A stretch of DNA of 64,000 nucleotides from Pedobacter puniceum (GTDB taxonomy: Bacteria; Bacteroidota; Bacteroidia; Sphingobacteriales; Sphingobacteriaceae). Below the pieces are notes generated by a model. The model searched no databases. It was given only the letters and a program-made list of their open reading frames with translations, and was not told the DNA's origin. The position numbers and the translations under genes are program-made. The stretch lies in assembly GCF_009674685.1 (NCBI RefSeq), contig NZ_WKJI01000003.1, positions 62,001 to 126,000 on the forward strand. The letters run 5' to 3'. Position 1 is the stretch's first letter, and each line of letters starts with the position of its first letter. Positions 27,157-36,243 of the stretch are shown here, piece after piece.

Positions 27157-28179
27157 ATGACCAAAATTTTTGTCATATATACCGGAGGTACTATTGGTAT
27201 GATAACCGATCCGGCAACAGGCGCTCTCAAGCCATTTACTTTTGAACAAATTATAGAGAATGTTCCGGAGTTAAAGAGGATGGATTATCAATTAACCGTT
27301 CATTCTTTTAACCCAATCATAGACTCTTCTGATATGACGCCCGAAATTTGGGCATTTTTAGCAAAGTTGATTGAAGATAACTATGATGATCATGATGGCT
27401 TTCTGATTCTTCACGGTTCTGATACGATGGCTTTTTCTGCATCAGCTTTAAGCTTTATGCTAGAAGGCTTAACCAAGCCAGTTATTTTTACAGGCTCGCA
27501 ACTTCCTATATCTGAGGTAAGAACAGATGCTAAGGAAAACTTCATTACCGCCTTAGAAATTGCATCAGCAAAACTACCAGATGGTAAAGCTCGGGTTCCA
27601 GAAGTGTGTATCTATTTCGAGAATAAACTTTTTAGAGGTAATAGAACCTTCAAATATAACTCTGCCAAATTCGAAGCTTTCAGATCACCTAATTATCCTG
27701 TTTTAGTAGAAGCAGGTGTACATATTAAGTATAATGATGCTGCCATTGGAAAATGCGAAAACTGCATTTTAAAAGTACATTCTAATGTAAATAATAATAT
27801 AGGGGTATTAAAGTTATATCCAGGTATAAGCCCACAAATTGTAGATGCCGTTTTAAATTCCGATGCAGAAGCAATCATCATGGAGAGTTTTGGTGCTGGT
27901 AATACTACAACCGCAAAATGGTTTTTAGATAGGTTAGACAATGCCATCAAAAACGGAAAAATTATACTAGATATTTCGCAATGTAAAGTAGGCTCAGTAG
28001 AAATGGGGCGCTATGAAACAAGTAGCGAATTATTAAAAATGGGCGTTGTTAATGGTTACGATATGACCTTTGAGGCAGCTGTTACAAAGCTCATGTATTT
28101 ATTAGGAAGAAATTATCCTAAAGATCGTTTATTGCGTAGACTACGCACTTCTATCAGAGGAGAGCTTACTCAATATTAA
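27157..28179 (+). CDS. ansA: type I L-asparaginase
   Basis: A 340-residue cytoplasmic asparaginase that hydrolyses Asn to Asp and ammonia. The first catalytic loop is VIYTGGTIGM at residues 6-15 and the second is LHGSDTMAFSASALSFML. No signal peptide is seen, which fits the type I form. GAGNTTT forms part of the substrate site. It likely shares a transcript with tatD. A strong hairpin follows 70 nt after the stop. Confidence 0.94.
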   Translation: MTKIFVIYTGGTIGMITDPATGALKPFTFEQIIENVPELKRMDYQLTVHSFNPIIDSSDMTPEIWAFLAKLIEDNYDDHDGFLILHGSDTMAFSASALSFMLEGLTKPVIFTGSQLPISEVRTDAKENFITALEIASAKLPDGKARVPEVCIYFENKLFRGNRTFKYNSAKFEAFRSPNYPVLVEAGVHIKYNDAAIGKCENCILKVHSNVNNNIGVLKLYPGISPQIVDAVLNSDAEAIIMESFGAGNTTTAKWFLDRLDNAIKNGKIILDISQCKVGSVEMGRYETSSELLKMGVVNGYDMTFEAAVTKLMYLLGRNYPKDRLLRRLRTSIRGELTQY

Positions 28180-28246
28180 AGTTTCTTGTGCTTTAATCAC
28201 CCTCTTTACGACCACAATTTTTGTGGGTTCTTACACTATCTTGTTT

Positions 28247-28299
28247 AAAAAGTATCTCAAATTAACATAGCATTATATGTTAATTTGAGATATTCTTTT
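28247..28299 (+). terminator. long terminator hairpin after ansA
   Basis: A perfect 17-bp stem (28253-28269 with 28276-28292), loop of 6 nt, core TCTCAAATTAACATA, flanked by an A-run and a T-rich end. The stem is unusually long and AT-rich for this genome's terminators. Confidence 0.75.
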
Positions 28300-28328
28300 G
28301 CCAATCTGCCATATATATCTGCACTTTA

Positions 28329-28349
28329 TTTATTCGATATTTGAATAAA
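28329..28349. promoter_or_regulatory. near-perfect palindrome upstream of SusC, possible LacI-type operator
   Basis: TTTATTCGA-TAT-TTGAATAAA: nine-base arms with one mismatch. It lies about 190 nt before the SusC start. A LacI-family gene follows the Sus cluster, so this may be its operator; that is inference. Confidence 0.35.
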
Positions 28350-28536
28350 GGGCTTATAAATAGATGTTAATCTAAATAACTTGTTAACACTATCCTTGAT
28401 AATAAACCAAAGACCATTACAATTTTATTACCATGCAAGTTAAATCACAAGAGATTAAACGTGTTTGTTTTATCCCTTCATCGATTAAAGAATCATCAAA
28501 AATTAAAACCAATTAATCAATCTATAAATCAATAAA

Positions 28537-31500
28537 ATGAAAAAAAGAGTACTACTAGACTTTTTCCAAAAGTTAATTTTTCAAAAAAAGTTAGTGCTAT
28601 GTTTGTTGGTGATACCTTTAATGGTAGCTAGCGCTTATGCACAAACTATTAGTGTATCTGGGGTCATTAAGGATGAAGGCGGCTTGCCTTTGCCTGGAGT
28701 GGCGGTAACTTTAAAAGGTACAACAGCAGGTACGCTAACCAATGAGAATGGTCAGTTTAAGATTAACGCACCAGCAAATGGTGTTTTACAATTAAAGTAT
28801 CTGGGCTTCATTTCTCAAGAGGTAGCAGTGAATAAAAGAACAACGATAAATGTAACACTGAAAGAAGATATCAGTAGGTTAGATGAAGTTGTTGTTGTTG
28901 GTTTTGGTACACAGACCAAAAGAGATATTTCGGGTGCAATCAGTTCTGTTGATGCCAAAACAATTGAAGAGCGTGTTCCTGTAAATATTTTTGATGTATT
29001 GCAGGGGGCTGCTGCTGGTATACGTGTAGCTACTGATTCTGGAGCTCCAGGTGATGAGTCATCCATTAACATACGTGGTGTATCTTCTATTTCTCCAGAA
29101 GGAGGTCTTCCTATATATGTGGTTGATGGTATTTTAGTAGACAATATAAACGGTATTAGCCCTAATGACATTAAATCTGTTGAAATCTTAAAAGATGCAG
29201 CATCTGCAGCAGTATATGGTGCTAGATCTGCAAATGGTGTTATCCTAATAACAACTAAGCAAGGAGAGTCTGGTAAGCCACAAGTTAGGTTTTCATACAC
29301 AAACAGCTATAGTACTTTGGCTCACAAATTACCTCAGGCCAATCGTTTAGAAAGAGAAATTTTTGAACAAAGTAATTTGCCAACTCGTTTTGGCTTGTAT
29401 CCAGTTCGTAATGACTCTACTGCTTATGGACGTAACAATGATTTTGATTATCAGGATTTAATTACCCAAACCGGTGTAAGAGGTCAGTATGATATTAATA
29501 TAAGTGGCGGTAACGAAAACTTAAGATATTTTACTGGTATACAATATCTTGATAACCAAGGTATCATATTGGCTTCAGAAGAGCAGAGAGCTACTTTTAG
29601 AACAAATATTGATTATAAGCCAAGTAAAAAGATATTATTTGCTACAAGATTAACATTTGGTTATACTGATGCTAACTTAATTAATGATGGTCAAGTATTG
29701 TCGCAAACAGCACAAAGACCGGCATCTCAAGCTTTATACTTACCAGACGGTAGACCTATTTTTGATAATGGAGGTCGTAAACATCCAATAGAAGAGGCTA
29801 GATTAAGAGGAAATCAAAGGGCAAGATATAATGGTATATTAGGTCAGATATTTGAATATAACATTAGCAATGCTCTTAAATTGCATGTAGATGGTTCTGC
29901 AACACTAAATTTTAATCAAAATAGAACATTTATTTCTGGTTTCTTAAATACTTCAGGTGTAGGTAGTGCTAGTGAAAGTATAGCTAGAACTACTCGTCTT
30001 CAAGCGAATGCCATTTTATCTTATTCTAAGACTTTTAATAAAGATCATTCTGTAAGTGCACAAATAGCCACTTCATTAGATAATTCTTTAACAAGAACTG
30101 TTTCTGTTGCAGGAACAAACTTCGTTACAGAGAGCGTTAATACATTAAATGCAGTTAGTTTGTTTAATCCTGGTAATACTAACTCATTAGCCACTACCAA
30201 TGGTTTATTAGGTTTCTGGACAAGGGTTAACTATGATTATAAGAAGAGATACTTATTTAATGCAGTTTTAAGAAGAGACGCTTCATCTCGTTTTGGTAGA
30301 GAAAACGTCTGGGGTAATTTTCCAGCTTTCTCAGCAGCATGGAGATTTAGTGATGAGAAATTTATGGGTTGGTCTAAGAAATTCTTAACCGATGCTAAGT
30401 TAAGAGCTACTTGGGGTAAGCAAGGTACAGAAAACCTTGGTGATTTCGCCTCAAGAAACCTACTTGTTTTTGGTAACTTCTTTTACAACGGGGTTAGTGG
30501 TGTAGTAACTAGTCCTCAAATGGGTAATCCAAATATCAGATGGGAAGAACAAACGCAGTCCGATGTAGGTTTAGATTTAACTTTCTTTGGAGGGAGACTT
30601 TCTATGGAAGCTTCATATTACCAAAGAATCACCAAAGATCTAATTTCTAATACTGCCCTAGTATTACCTGGAGAAATTGGAAGACCAGAAAACGTATTCT
30701 TAAATGCGGGTACTATTAGAAACCGTGGTTTAGAGGTGCAGGTTTCTGGTTTCCCTATACGAAACACAGCTAAAAAAATTACTTTAAACACTACGCTTAA
30801 CTTAGGATATAACAAGAACGTAATTACCGACTTACCTGGAAGAGAAGTAGTATTAAACAACCTTTACATAGTAAGAGAAGGGGAGGAAGCAGGAAGATTC
30901 TTTGGTTATAAAGCTTTAGGGATATATGCTTATGATGAGTCTAATGCTTATTCAGAAGATTTTGCTACTAGGTTGATACCTCAATTCCAGAGAGATGCGC
31001 AAGGTAACATATTCTTTGGTAAAGATCAGAGACCGATTTTAACGGGTTATAATTTACCTAATGGTACTCCTTACACAGGCGTTGTTAGACAATTAAGAAC
31101 AGATGGTGCTATAGCAAGAGCTGGAGATGTAATTTGGGAGAATTTACCAGATGCTAATGGAGTAAGAAACGACAATGTAAGTATAGAAGATAGACAAATT
31201 CTAGGTTCAGGTATTCCTAAACTAACTTTAGGTTTAAACAATACCTTCAACTATAAAAGATTTGGTGTTTCTGTTTTCGTATTCGGAAGTTTTGGAAACA
31301 AAATATATAATAGCTTAGCTAGAAGTAATGCTCAGTTTAGTTCAACTAACGTAACTCCATTCCCTTACGTTATTTCTAATATCTGGAAATATCCGGGACA
31401 AGTTACTGATGTTTACAGCAGAAATTTAGCGTTAAACAACTCAAGACCGGGTAATAGTTATTTCTTAGAAGATGGTTCATTTATACGCTTACAAACAGTA

Positions 31501-31713
31501 AGATTTACTTATCAACTTCCTCAGAAATACTCTAAAATCGTGTTCTCAAACAACCTAAATATTTTTGCTTTCAGCAACAATCTGGCTACTTGGACTAGTT
31601 ACTCAGGTTTCGATCCAGAAGTTGGCCAAAGAAACGTTTTAGAGCCGGGTAATGATAATGGTAGATTTCCAAAGAGAAGAGAAATCGGATTTGGTCTTAA
31701 CGCAACATTTTAA
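28537..31713 (+). CDS. SusC/RagA-type TonB-dependent outer-membrane transporter
   Basis: A 1058-residue TonB-dependent transporter of the SusC group, which imports oligomers with a SusD lid. A long N-terminus with a signal peptide (to about residue 36, ASAYAQ) is followed by a carboxypeptidase-regulatory-like domain (VSGVIKDEGGLPLPGV), the hinge DEVVVVGFGTQTKRDISGAI, a plug with NIRGVSSISPEGG and IYVVDGI, and a 22-strand barrel ending in GFGLNATF. SusD follows 8 nt later. The substrate is unknown because no glycoside hydrolase lies nearby. Confidence 0.96.
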   Translation: MKKRVLLDFFQKLIFQKKLVLCLLVIPLMVASAYAQTISVSGVIKDEGGLPLPGVAVTLKGTTAGTLTNENGQFKINAPANGVLQLKYLGFISQEVAVNKRTTINVTLKEDISRLDEVVVVGFGTQTKRDISGAISSVDAKTIEERVPVNIFDVLQGAAAGIRVATDSGAPGDESSINIRGVSSISPEGGLPIYVVDGILVDNINGISPNDIKSVEILKDAASAAVYGARSANGVILITTKQGESGKPQVRFSYTNSYSTLAHKLPQANRLEREIFEQSNLPTRFGLYPVRNDSTAYGRNNDFDYQDLITQTGVRGQYDINISGGNENLRYFTGIQYLDNQGIILASEEQRATFRTNIDYKPSKKILFATRLTFGYTDANLINDGQVLSQTAQRPASQALYLPDGRPIFDNGGRKHPIEEARLRGNQRARYNGILGQIFEYNISNALKLHVDGSATLNFNQNRTFISGFLNTSGVGSASESIARTTRLQANAILSYSKTFNKDHSVSAQIATSLDNSLTRTVSVAGTNFVTESVNTLNAVSLFNPGNTNSLATTNGLLGFWTRVNYDYKKRYLFNAVLRRDASSRFGRENVWGNFPAFSAAWRFSDEKFMGWSKKFLTDAKLRATWGKQGTENLGDFASRNLLVFGNFFYNGVSGVVTSPQMGNPNIRWEEQTQSDVGLDLTFFGGRLSMEASYYQRITKDLISNTALVLPGEIGRPENVFLNAGTIRNRGLEVQVSGFPIRNTAKKITLNTTLNLGYNKNVITDLPGREVVLNNLYIVREGEEAGRFFGYKALGIYAYDESNAYSEDFATRLIPQFQRDAQGNIFFGKDQRPILTGYNLPNGTPYTGVVRQLRTDGAIARAGDVIWENLPDANGVRNDNVSIEDRQILGSGIPKLTLGLNNTFNYKRFGVSVFVFGSFGNKIYNSLARSNAQFSSTNVTPFPYVISNIWKYPGQVTDVYSRNLALNNSRPGNSYFLEDGSFIRLQTVRFTYQLPQKYSKIVFSNNLNIFAFSNNLATWTSYSGFDPEVGQRNVLEPGNDNGRFPKRREIGFGLNATF

Positions 31714-31721
31714 TTGAAATT

Positions 31722-33266
31722 ATGAAAAAGATAAATTATTTAATCCTTTTTATCGCTGCTACTTTATTCAGTGGTGCTATTGGATGTAACGTCATAGAAA
31801 AGGACCCTATATCTTCCATAGAGCCAGGTCAGTTCTTTAAAAATAGAAATGATGCTAATGCTTTTATGGCGGGTATCTATAATTCTTTACAAACAACCCT
31901 TAGAAATAATTATTTTGATTGGGGAGAAGTAAGGTCTGACAATGTCGAACCAGAAGGTACCGGTACGGCACAAACAAAACTTGTTAATAATGCATTAGCC
32001 GCAAACGATAATGATTTGAATGCCGTAACAAATTGGTCAGATTTATATAGAACCATTTCTTTATGTAACATGGCTATAGAGGTGTTTCCTGATTTGATAG
32101 CAAGAAATGTTGATGCTGCGTCAGATCAATATAGGGATCAATTAGGTCAAGCTTATGCTTTAAGAGGTTTGATGTACTTTTATGCATTAAGAGTTTGGGG
32201 TCGTGTTCCAATTGTTAATGAAGTAGTAACAAGACCAGATCAACAGCTATATTATCCAAGGGCTCCGATTGATTCTGTTAAAGCTCAAATCTTATCTGAT
32301 ATTGATAAGTCGTTACAAACTATTGGGAATACAACAAATAAATTTTATATCCAAAGACAAGCAGTGTTTGCTTTTAAAACGGATGTACATATGTGGTTCC
32401 AAGAGTATCAAGCAGCTGTTGATGCTTCTTCAAATATCACAGGTTATTCTTTTATAACAAACCCTGCTCAATGGAAAACTATTTTTGTTGAACCAGAGTC
32501 TTCTAGTGAAACTATATTTAACTTATTCTGGAATTCTGCTGAGCGTAACAATCAAGGTGTTGGAGTATGTGCCCGATTAGGTTCTAGAAGTAATACAAGC
32601 AATTATAAAATAAGACCAGCTGTAGTAGCTAATTACTACAATAGACAAGTTAATGGCCGTAAAGTTGACGCTAGACTATGGTTATCTGTAGATACCATAG
32701 AGTCTCCAAATGTTGTGCAATACGATTTATTGAACGATCAATATGGTAAATTTATGACTATAAACTCAGTAACTGGTCAATTCAATTACATCAATAATAA
32801 TGATTGTAGTGTTAGAATACCAATTTATAGATATGCCGATGTAATGTTGTTAAGAGCAGAAGCATTAGCTAGGTTAAATAGATTTACTGAGGCATTAGCA
32901 ATTTTGAATCAAGTAAGATCTCGTGTTGGATTTACTGTGCAAGCACAAAGATCTGATTATACAGGTACAGATGAACAAGTAGGTATTGCAATACAAAGAA
33001 CTATACTTTTAGAAAGACAACTTGAACTTATTGGTGAAGGTAAGAGATGGTTCGACTTATGCAGAATTGGTAGAACATATGATTTTACTAGTACTGGCTA
33101 TGATTATTTAAGATCTGTGATGAATCCTATTCTTCAAGGTAGAACTGGTGGAGTAGCCTTTGATACTGACCTTAACATGGGGCGTATTTTATATCCGATT
33201 AATTCTGATATTATCAATGCCAACCCATTGTTAAGAGGTCAGCAAAACCCACCATATTCCGAATAA
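31722..33266 (+). CDS. SusD/RagB-type nutrient-binding lipoprotein
   Basis: The 514-residue surface lipoprotein pairs with SusC. The lipobox is SGAIGC (C22), and the N-terminal region has EPGQFFKNRNDANAFMAGIYN. Helical TPR-like repeats follow (QAYALRGLMYFYALRVWGRV). The C-terminal part shows IPIYRYADVMLLRAEALARL, LNQVRSRVGF and ERQLELIGEGKRWFDLCRIG, the SusD core. Ligand-binding residues cannot be told from sequence. It lies between the SusC and fasciclin genes in one operon. Confidence 0.96.
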   Translation: MKKINYLILFIAATLFSGAIGCNVIEKDPISSIEPGQFFKNRNDANAFMAGIYNSLQTTLRNNYFDWGEVRSDNVEPEGTGTAQTKLVNNALAANDNDLNAVTNWSDLYRTISLCNMAIEVFPDLIARNVDAASDQYRDQLGQAYALRGLMYFYALRVWGRVPIVNEVVTRPDQQLYYPRAPIDSVKAQILSDIDKSLQTIGNTTNKFYIQRQAVFAFKTDVHMWFQEYQAAVDASSNITGYSFITNPAQWKTIFVEPESSSETIFNLFWNSAERNNQGVGVCARLGSRSNTSNYKIRPAVVANYYNRQVNGRKVDARLWLSVDTIESPNVVQYDLLNDQYGKFMTINSVTGQFNYINNNDCSVRIPIYRYADVMLLRAEALARLNRFTEALAILNQVRSRVGFTVQAQRSDYTGTDEQVGIAIQRTILLERQLELIGEGKRWFDLCRIGRTYDFTSTGYDYLRSVMNPILQGRTGGVAFDTDLNMGRILYPINSDIINANPLLRGQQNPPYSE

Positions 33267-33290
33267 TATTTATTTACTATAATTATATAG

Positions 33291-33953
33291 ATGATGAAAG
33301 TAAAAAGAATTTTAGTTATCGCACTTACAATGTCAGTAGTACTGCTGGGTAGTTGCGAGAAGTTTCCTCTACAGAAATCTAGAAAGTATGAAACTTCATT
33401 TTTCCAAAATAATACTAATAAAACTGTATTGGAGTTTATAGAATCCCGCCCAGATTTATTCTCAGGATTAATAGATGCTATAGCTTATTTAGATGCAGAC
33501 CCTGCTTATGCAGATATTAAGCAAATGTTTCAATCTCAAAATAATACTTTTTTATTACTACATAATGACGCATTAATAACTGTTCCCTCAACAACAAGTT
33601 ATTGGGGTAGAACAAGTAACCGTGTTACAGATACAGATCCAACAAGTCCAACTTTTGGTTTATTAGTAGCTGGAAGCTCTTGGGCGCAATATCCAAAAGA
33701 GGATATTGCTAGATTACTAAGACGTCATGTGATTAAGGGTAAAGCGGATTTTGCTAATTTATCTTCAACTCCTAAGTTTTTTGAAACTTATGATGCGAAC
33801 TTTAGAATGAGGATAGTAATGACTGATAATAGAGACGGTAATATACAATTAGGCGATGGACCAACATTTATTACACCAAGAACTCCTAACCTATTTGCAA
33901 ATGGAGGTAATGTAATACATGTGTTGAATGCTTATATAGTTCCGGCACCGTAA
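33291..33953 (+). CDS. fasciclin-like (FAS1) lipoprotein in Sus operon
   Basis: A 220-residue lipoprotein (LLGSC, lipid on about C22). The body resembles a FAS1 domain: TVLEFIESRPDLFSGLIDAI, NTFLLLHNDALI (as in the FTPxNxAF motif), LLRRHVIKGKA and GNVIHVLNAYIV (as in the second conserved box). FAS1 domains bind surfaces or partners. It follows SusD by 24 nt, so it is probably a surface-exposed accessory of this uptake system. Another start, three bases downstream, is equally possible. Sequence match to FAS1 is moderate. Confidence 0.75.
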   Translation: MMKVKRILVIALTMSVVLLGSCEKFPLQKSRKYETSFFQNNTNKTVLEFIESRPDLFSGLIDAIAYLDADPAYADIKQMFQSQNNTFLLLHNDALITVPSTTSYWGRTSNRVTDTDPTSPTFGLLVAGSSWAQYPKEDIARLLRRHVIKGKADFANLSSTPKFFETYDANFRMRIVMTDNRDGNIQLGDGPTFITPRTPNLFANGGNVIHVLNAYIVPAP

Positions 33954-33996
33954 CTGTAAAATTCATAGTGTTAACGCATATAAAAAGACTATAAGT

Positions 33997-35124
33997 ATGA
34001 AAATAAAAGATAAAATATTATGTTCACTTGCGGCTGTGATTTTACTTTCTAGCTGTAAGAAAGATACAATGGTCGAAATGACCTCATTAAATAAACTAGG
34101 AGATGAGTACTATTTTGGTGAAAGGGTACTTATGTGGGCTTCAACTGAAGGCGAGCTTGATGGTATGACTTATGAATGGAAAACGACAGGCGGTTCTTTT
34201 GATGGTTTTAGAACACAAAACCGTTTTGAAAACGTATGGATAGCACCTACTACGCCAGGTGAATATGTAGTAACAGCTACTGCCAAAAATGGTAGTTCAA
34301 CTTCAACAAGATCTACTAACATGAGAGTTACTAGATACTTTTTTGATGAATTCCAGAATGCAACCTTTATGTTTAGAGGACAAGGTTGGTTACAATCTAA
34401 TTTATTAAACTCTAATTCAGGTTCTGACTTTATACCTATTGTTTCTAACTCAAGTACTCCAGAGCTAAGTACTGTTGATATTTCAAATGCAAGTACTTCG
34501 GCACCTAACATGAGAAGACTTCTAAACTTAGCTGAGTTAAAAGCTCCTTTTTCTGTGAAAACAAAATTAGGATGGAAAAATTTCTTTAGAACTGGTCAGC
34601 CAATTACGATTTCTATGTTTTTTGTGCAGCCAACTAGAAATACTAATCGTCCTCATATCAGAGAGATAAGATGGACTTTTAACCCTAATGCTGCAACTGG
34701 TAATAACTTTCAAATTAGATATGAAATATTTACTCCGGCAACTGGCGTAGCTACTTTTAGTGGTAATACTGGTGTATTTCCATCTCCAGAACCTTTAATT
34801 AATCCTTCTGCTGGTTTTACAGCAAATAGTGGTAGAAATGCTATTTTTACGCTAGCAAACGGACAACAAAAAGCATTTACTTTCTCTTTGACAAGCGATT
34901 TTACATTTATAGCTCATGTTGATGGTGTGGAATGGTTTAGAAGTAATGGAATTAAGGATTGGATTACAAAAGCAAAAGCACAATGGCCAGATTTTGAGGA
35001 TCCAATTGGAAGAGAGTTCCGAATTGGAATTCCAGCTAGAGCTACAGCTAATGAGACTGCTACCACAGTAGCTGTTAATAGTGTTTATATCAACAATGAT
35101 GGAACTATTTTAAATACTCCATAA
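33997..35124 (+). CDS. PKD-like lipoprotein of unknown function in Sus operon
   Basis: A 375-residue lipoprotein (LLSSC, lipid on C20). Residues about 30-110 read like a PKD/Ig-like sandwich (DGMTYEWKTTGGSFDG, TPGEYVVTATAKNGSS). The rest, rich in Phe, Asn and Thr with strands such as NFQIRYEIFTP and FTFSLTSDFTFIAHVDGVEWFRSNG, resembles a concanavalin-like sandwich and may bind or cleave a glycan. No catalytic residues are recognisable. It ends the Sus operon, with a strong terminator just after. Confidence 0.7.
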   Translation: MKIKDKILCSLAAVILLSSCKKDTMVEMTSLNKLGDEYYFGERVLMWASTEGELDGMTYEWKTTGGSFDGFRTQNRFENVWIAPTTPGEYVVTATAKNGSSTSTRSTNMRVTRYFFDEFQNATFMFRGQGWLQSNLLNSNSGSDFIPIVSNSSTPELSTVDISNASTSAPNMRRLLNLAELKAPFSVKTKLGWKNFFRTGQPITISMFFVQPTRNTNRPHIREIRWTFNPNAATGNNFQIRYEIFTPATGVATFSGNTGVFPSPEPLINPSAGFTANSGRNAIFTLANGQQKAFTFSLTSDFTFIAHVDGVEWFRSNGIKDWITKAKAQWPDFEDPIGREFRIGIPARATANETATTVAVNSVYINNDGTILNTP

Positions 35125-35144
35125 AAAACTGTTAAACCAATTTT

Positions 35145-35179
35145 AAACGGGCGAGCTTATAAACTCGCCCGTTTTTTTT
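35145..35179 (+). terminator. terminator of the Sus operon
   Basis: GC-rich stem AAACGGGCGAG (35145-35155) with 35164-35174, 8-nt loop, and a run of T to 35179. Confidence 0.95.
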
Positions 35180-35238
35180 GAACATTCATCAATTCTACAT
35201 TTCTTAACTTATTCTTATATTGGTGTTATAGAATTTAT

Positions 35239-36243
35239 ATGAGTAAAGTTAACCTCAAAGAACTAGCCAAAGCATTAAATTTATCAGTTTCAACGGTTTC
35301 TAGAGCTTTAAGTAATAGCCATGAAATAAGCCAAGAAACAAAAGAAAAAGTAAAGCATCTAGCCGAAAAATTAAATTATCAGCCCAACCCTCATGCCATG
35401 AGTCTTCGTAGTCAAAAAACTAAGACCATTGCAGTTATCATTCCAGAGTTATCAAATAATTTCTTTGCTTTAGCTATTGATGGCATAGAGTCTATCATGC
35501 AAACGGCAGGTTATCAATTGCTTATATATTTAAGTCATGAGGATCAGCAAAAAGAGGTAAGCATAGTAAACAAGTTAGAAGGTAGAGTAGATGGGGTATT
35601 GATTTGTATGGCTACAGAAACCCATGATATTTCTCATTTAAGAGGATTAAAAGAAAAGAAAATCCCGATAGTATTTTTTGATAGGGTTTCTAATAAGCTC
35701 AACACGGTTAAAGTAATTACCAATGATATAGAAAGTGCATATAAAGCTACAGAACATCTTATTGAAAGAGGTGCGCAACGCATTGCGTACATATCATTAT
35801 CTCTTAATATATCAGTAGATCAGAAAAGGATGCAAGGTTGCTTAAGAGCTTTAGAAGACTATAAATACACAGGAGAACAAAAGAGAGTATTAAGTTGTAC
35901 AATAAACGATGAAGAAAATTATGAACTTATAAAAAAGCTATTATCCTCTCCTAATAGACCTGATGCTGTTTTTACTTGTGTTGAAAGATTGGCAATTACC
36001 ACTTATACTGTTTGTAAAGATTTAGGATTGTCTATTCCTAAAGATGTTAAGGTTGTAACTTTCTCCAATATGCCTGCAGCAGCATTACTAAGTCCGCCTT
36101 TAACAACGGTATCACAGCCAGCTTATGAAATAGGTAAAGCTGCTGCTCAAGCTATATTAGATGCTTTAAATAAAAATATAGTTGAGCTAAAAGATGAGAA
36201 AATTATCTTACCATCGGTACTAATAGAAAGAGCATCAACTTAA
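35239..36243 (+). CDS. LacI-family transcriptional regulator
   Basis: A 334-residue regulator with a LacI helix-turn-helix (residues 4-56: LKELAKALNLSVSTVSRAL, hinge NYQPNPHAMSLRSQKT) and a periplasmic-binding-protein-like effector domain (IAVIIPELSNNFFALAIDGIE, DGVLICMATE, PIVFFDRVSN, DAVFTCVERLAI, LTTVSQPAYEIGKAAAQ). It lies after the Sus operon terminator on the same strand, so it may control that operon in response to a sugar. The stop is directly adjacent to the stop of the convergent photolyase, with no terminator between. Confidence 0.93.
   Translation: MSKVNLKELAKALNLSVSTVSRALSNSHEISQETKEKVKHLAEKLNYQPNPHAMSLRSQKTKTIAVIIPELSNNFFALAIDGIESIMQTAGYQLLIYLSHEDQQKEVSIVNKLEGRVDGVLICMATETHDISHLRGLKEKKIPIVFFDRVSNKLNTVKVITNDIESAYKATEHLIERGAQRIAYISLSLNISVDQKRMQGCLRALEDYKYTGEQKRVLSCTINDEENYELIKKLLSSPNRPDAVFTCVERLAITTYTVCKDLGLSIPKDVKVVTFSNMPAAALLSPPLTTVSQPAYEIGKAAAQAILDALNKNIVELKDEKIILPSVLIERAST

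Larger units (their letters stand above)
28180..28536. other. 357-nt intergenic region before the SusC gene
   Basis: It holds a strong terminator for ansA (28247-28299), a short hairpin CCACAA/TTGTGG (28212-28226), a near-perfect palindrome (28329-28349) and a possible -7 box TATCCTTG (28391-28398). After that comes a long A/T-rich leader up to the SusC start. No credible ORF is present. Confidence 0.6.

Noticed and set aside
28815-29300. A 161-codon frame opposite the SusC gene
   Set aside because: It is fully within a certain gene and has no recognisable domain.
28537-35124. A starch or other defined polysaccharide utilisation locus
   Set aside because: There is no enzyme in the operon, so no substrate can be assigned.
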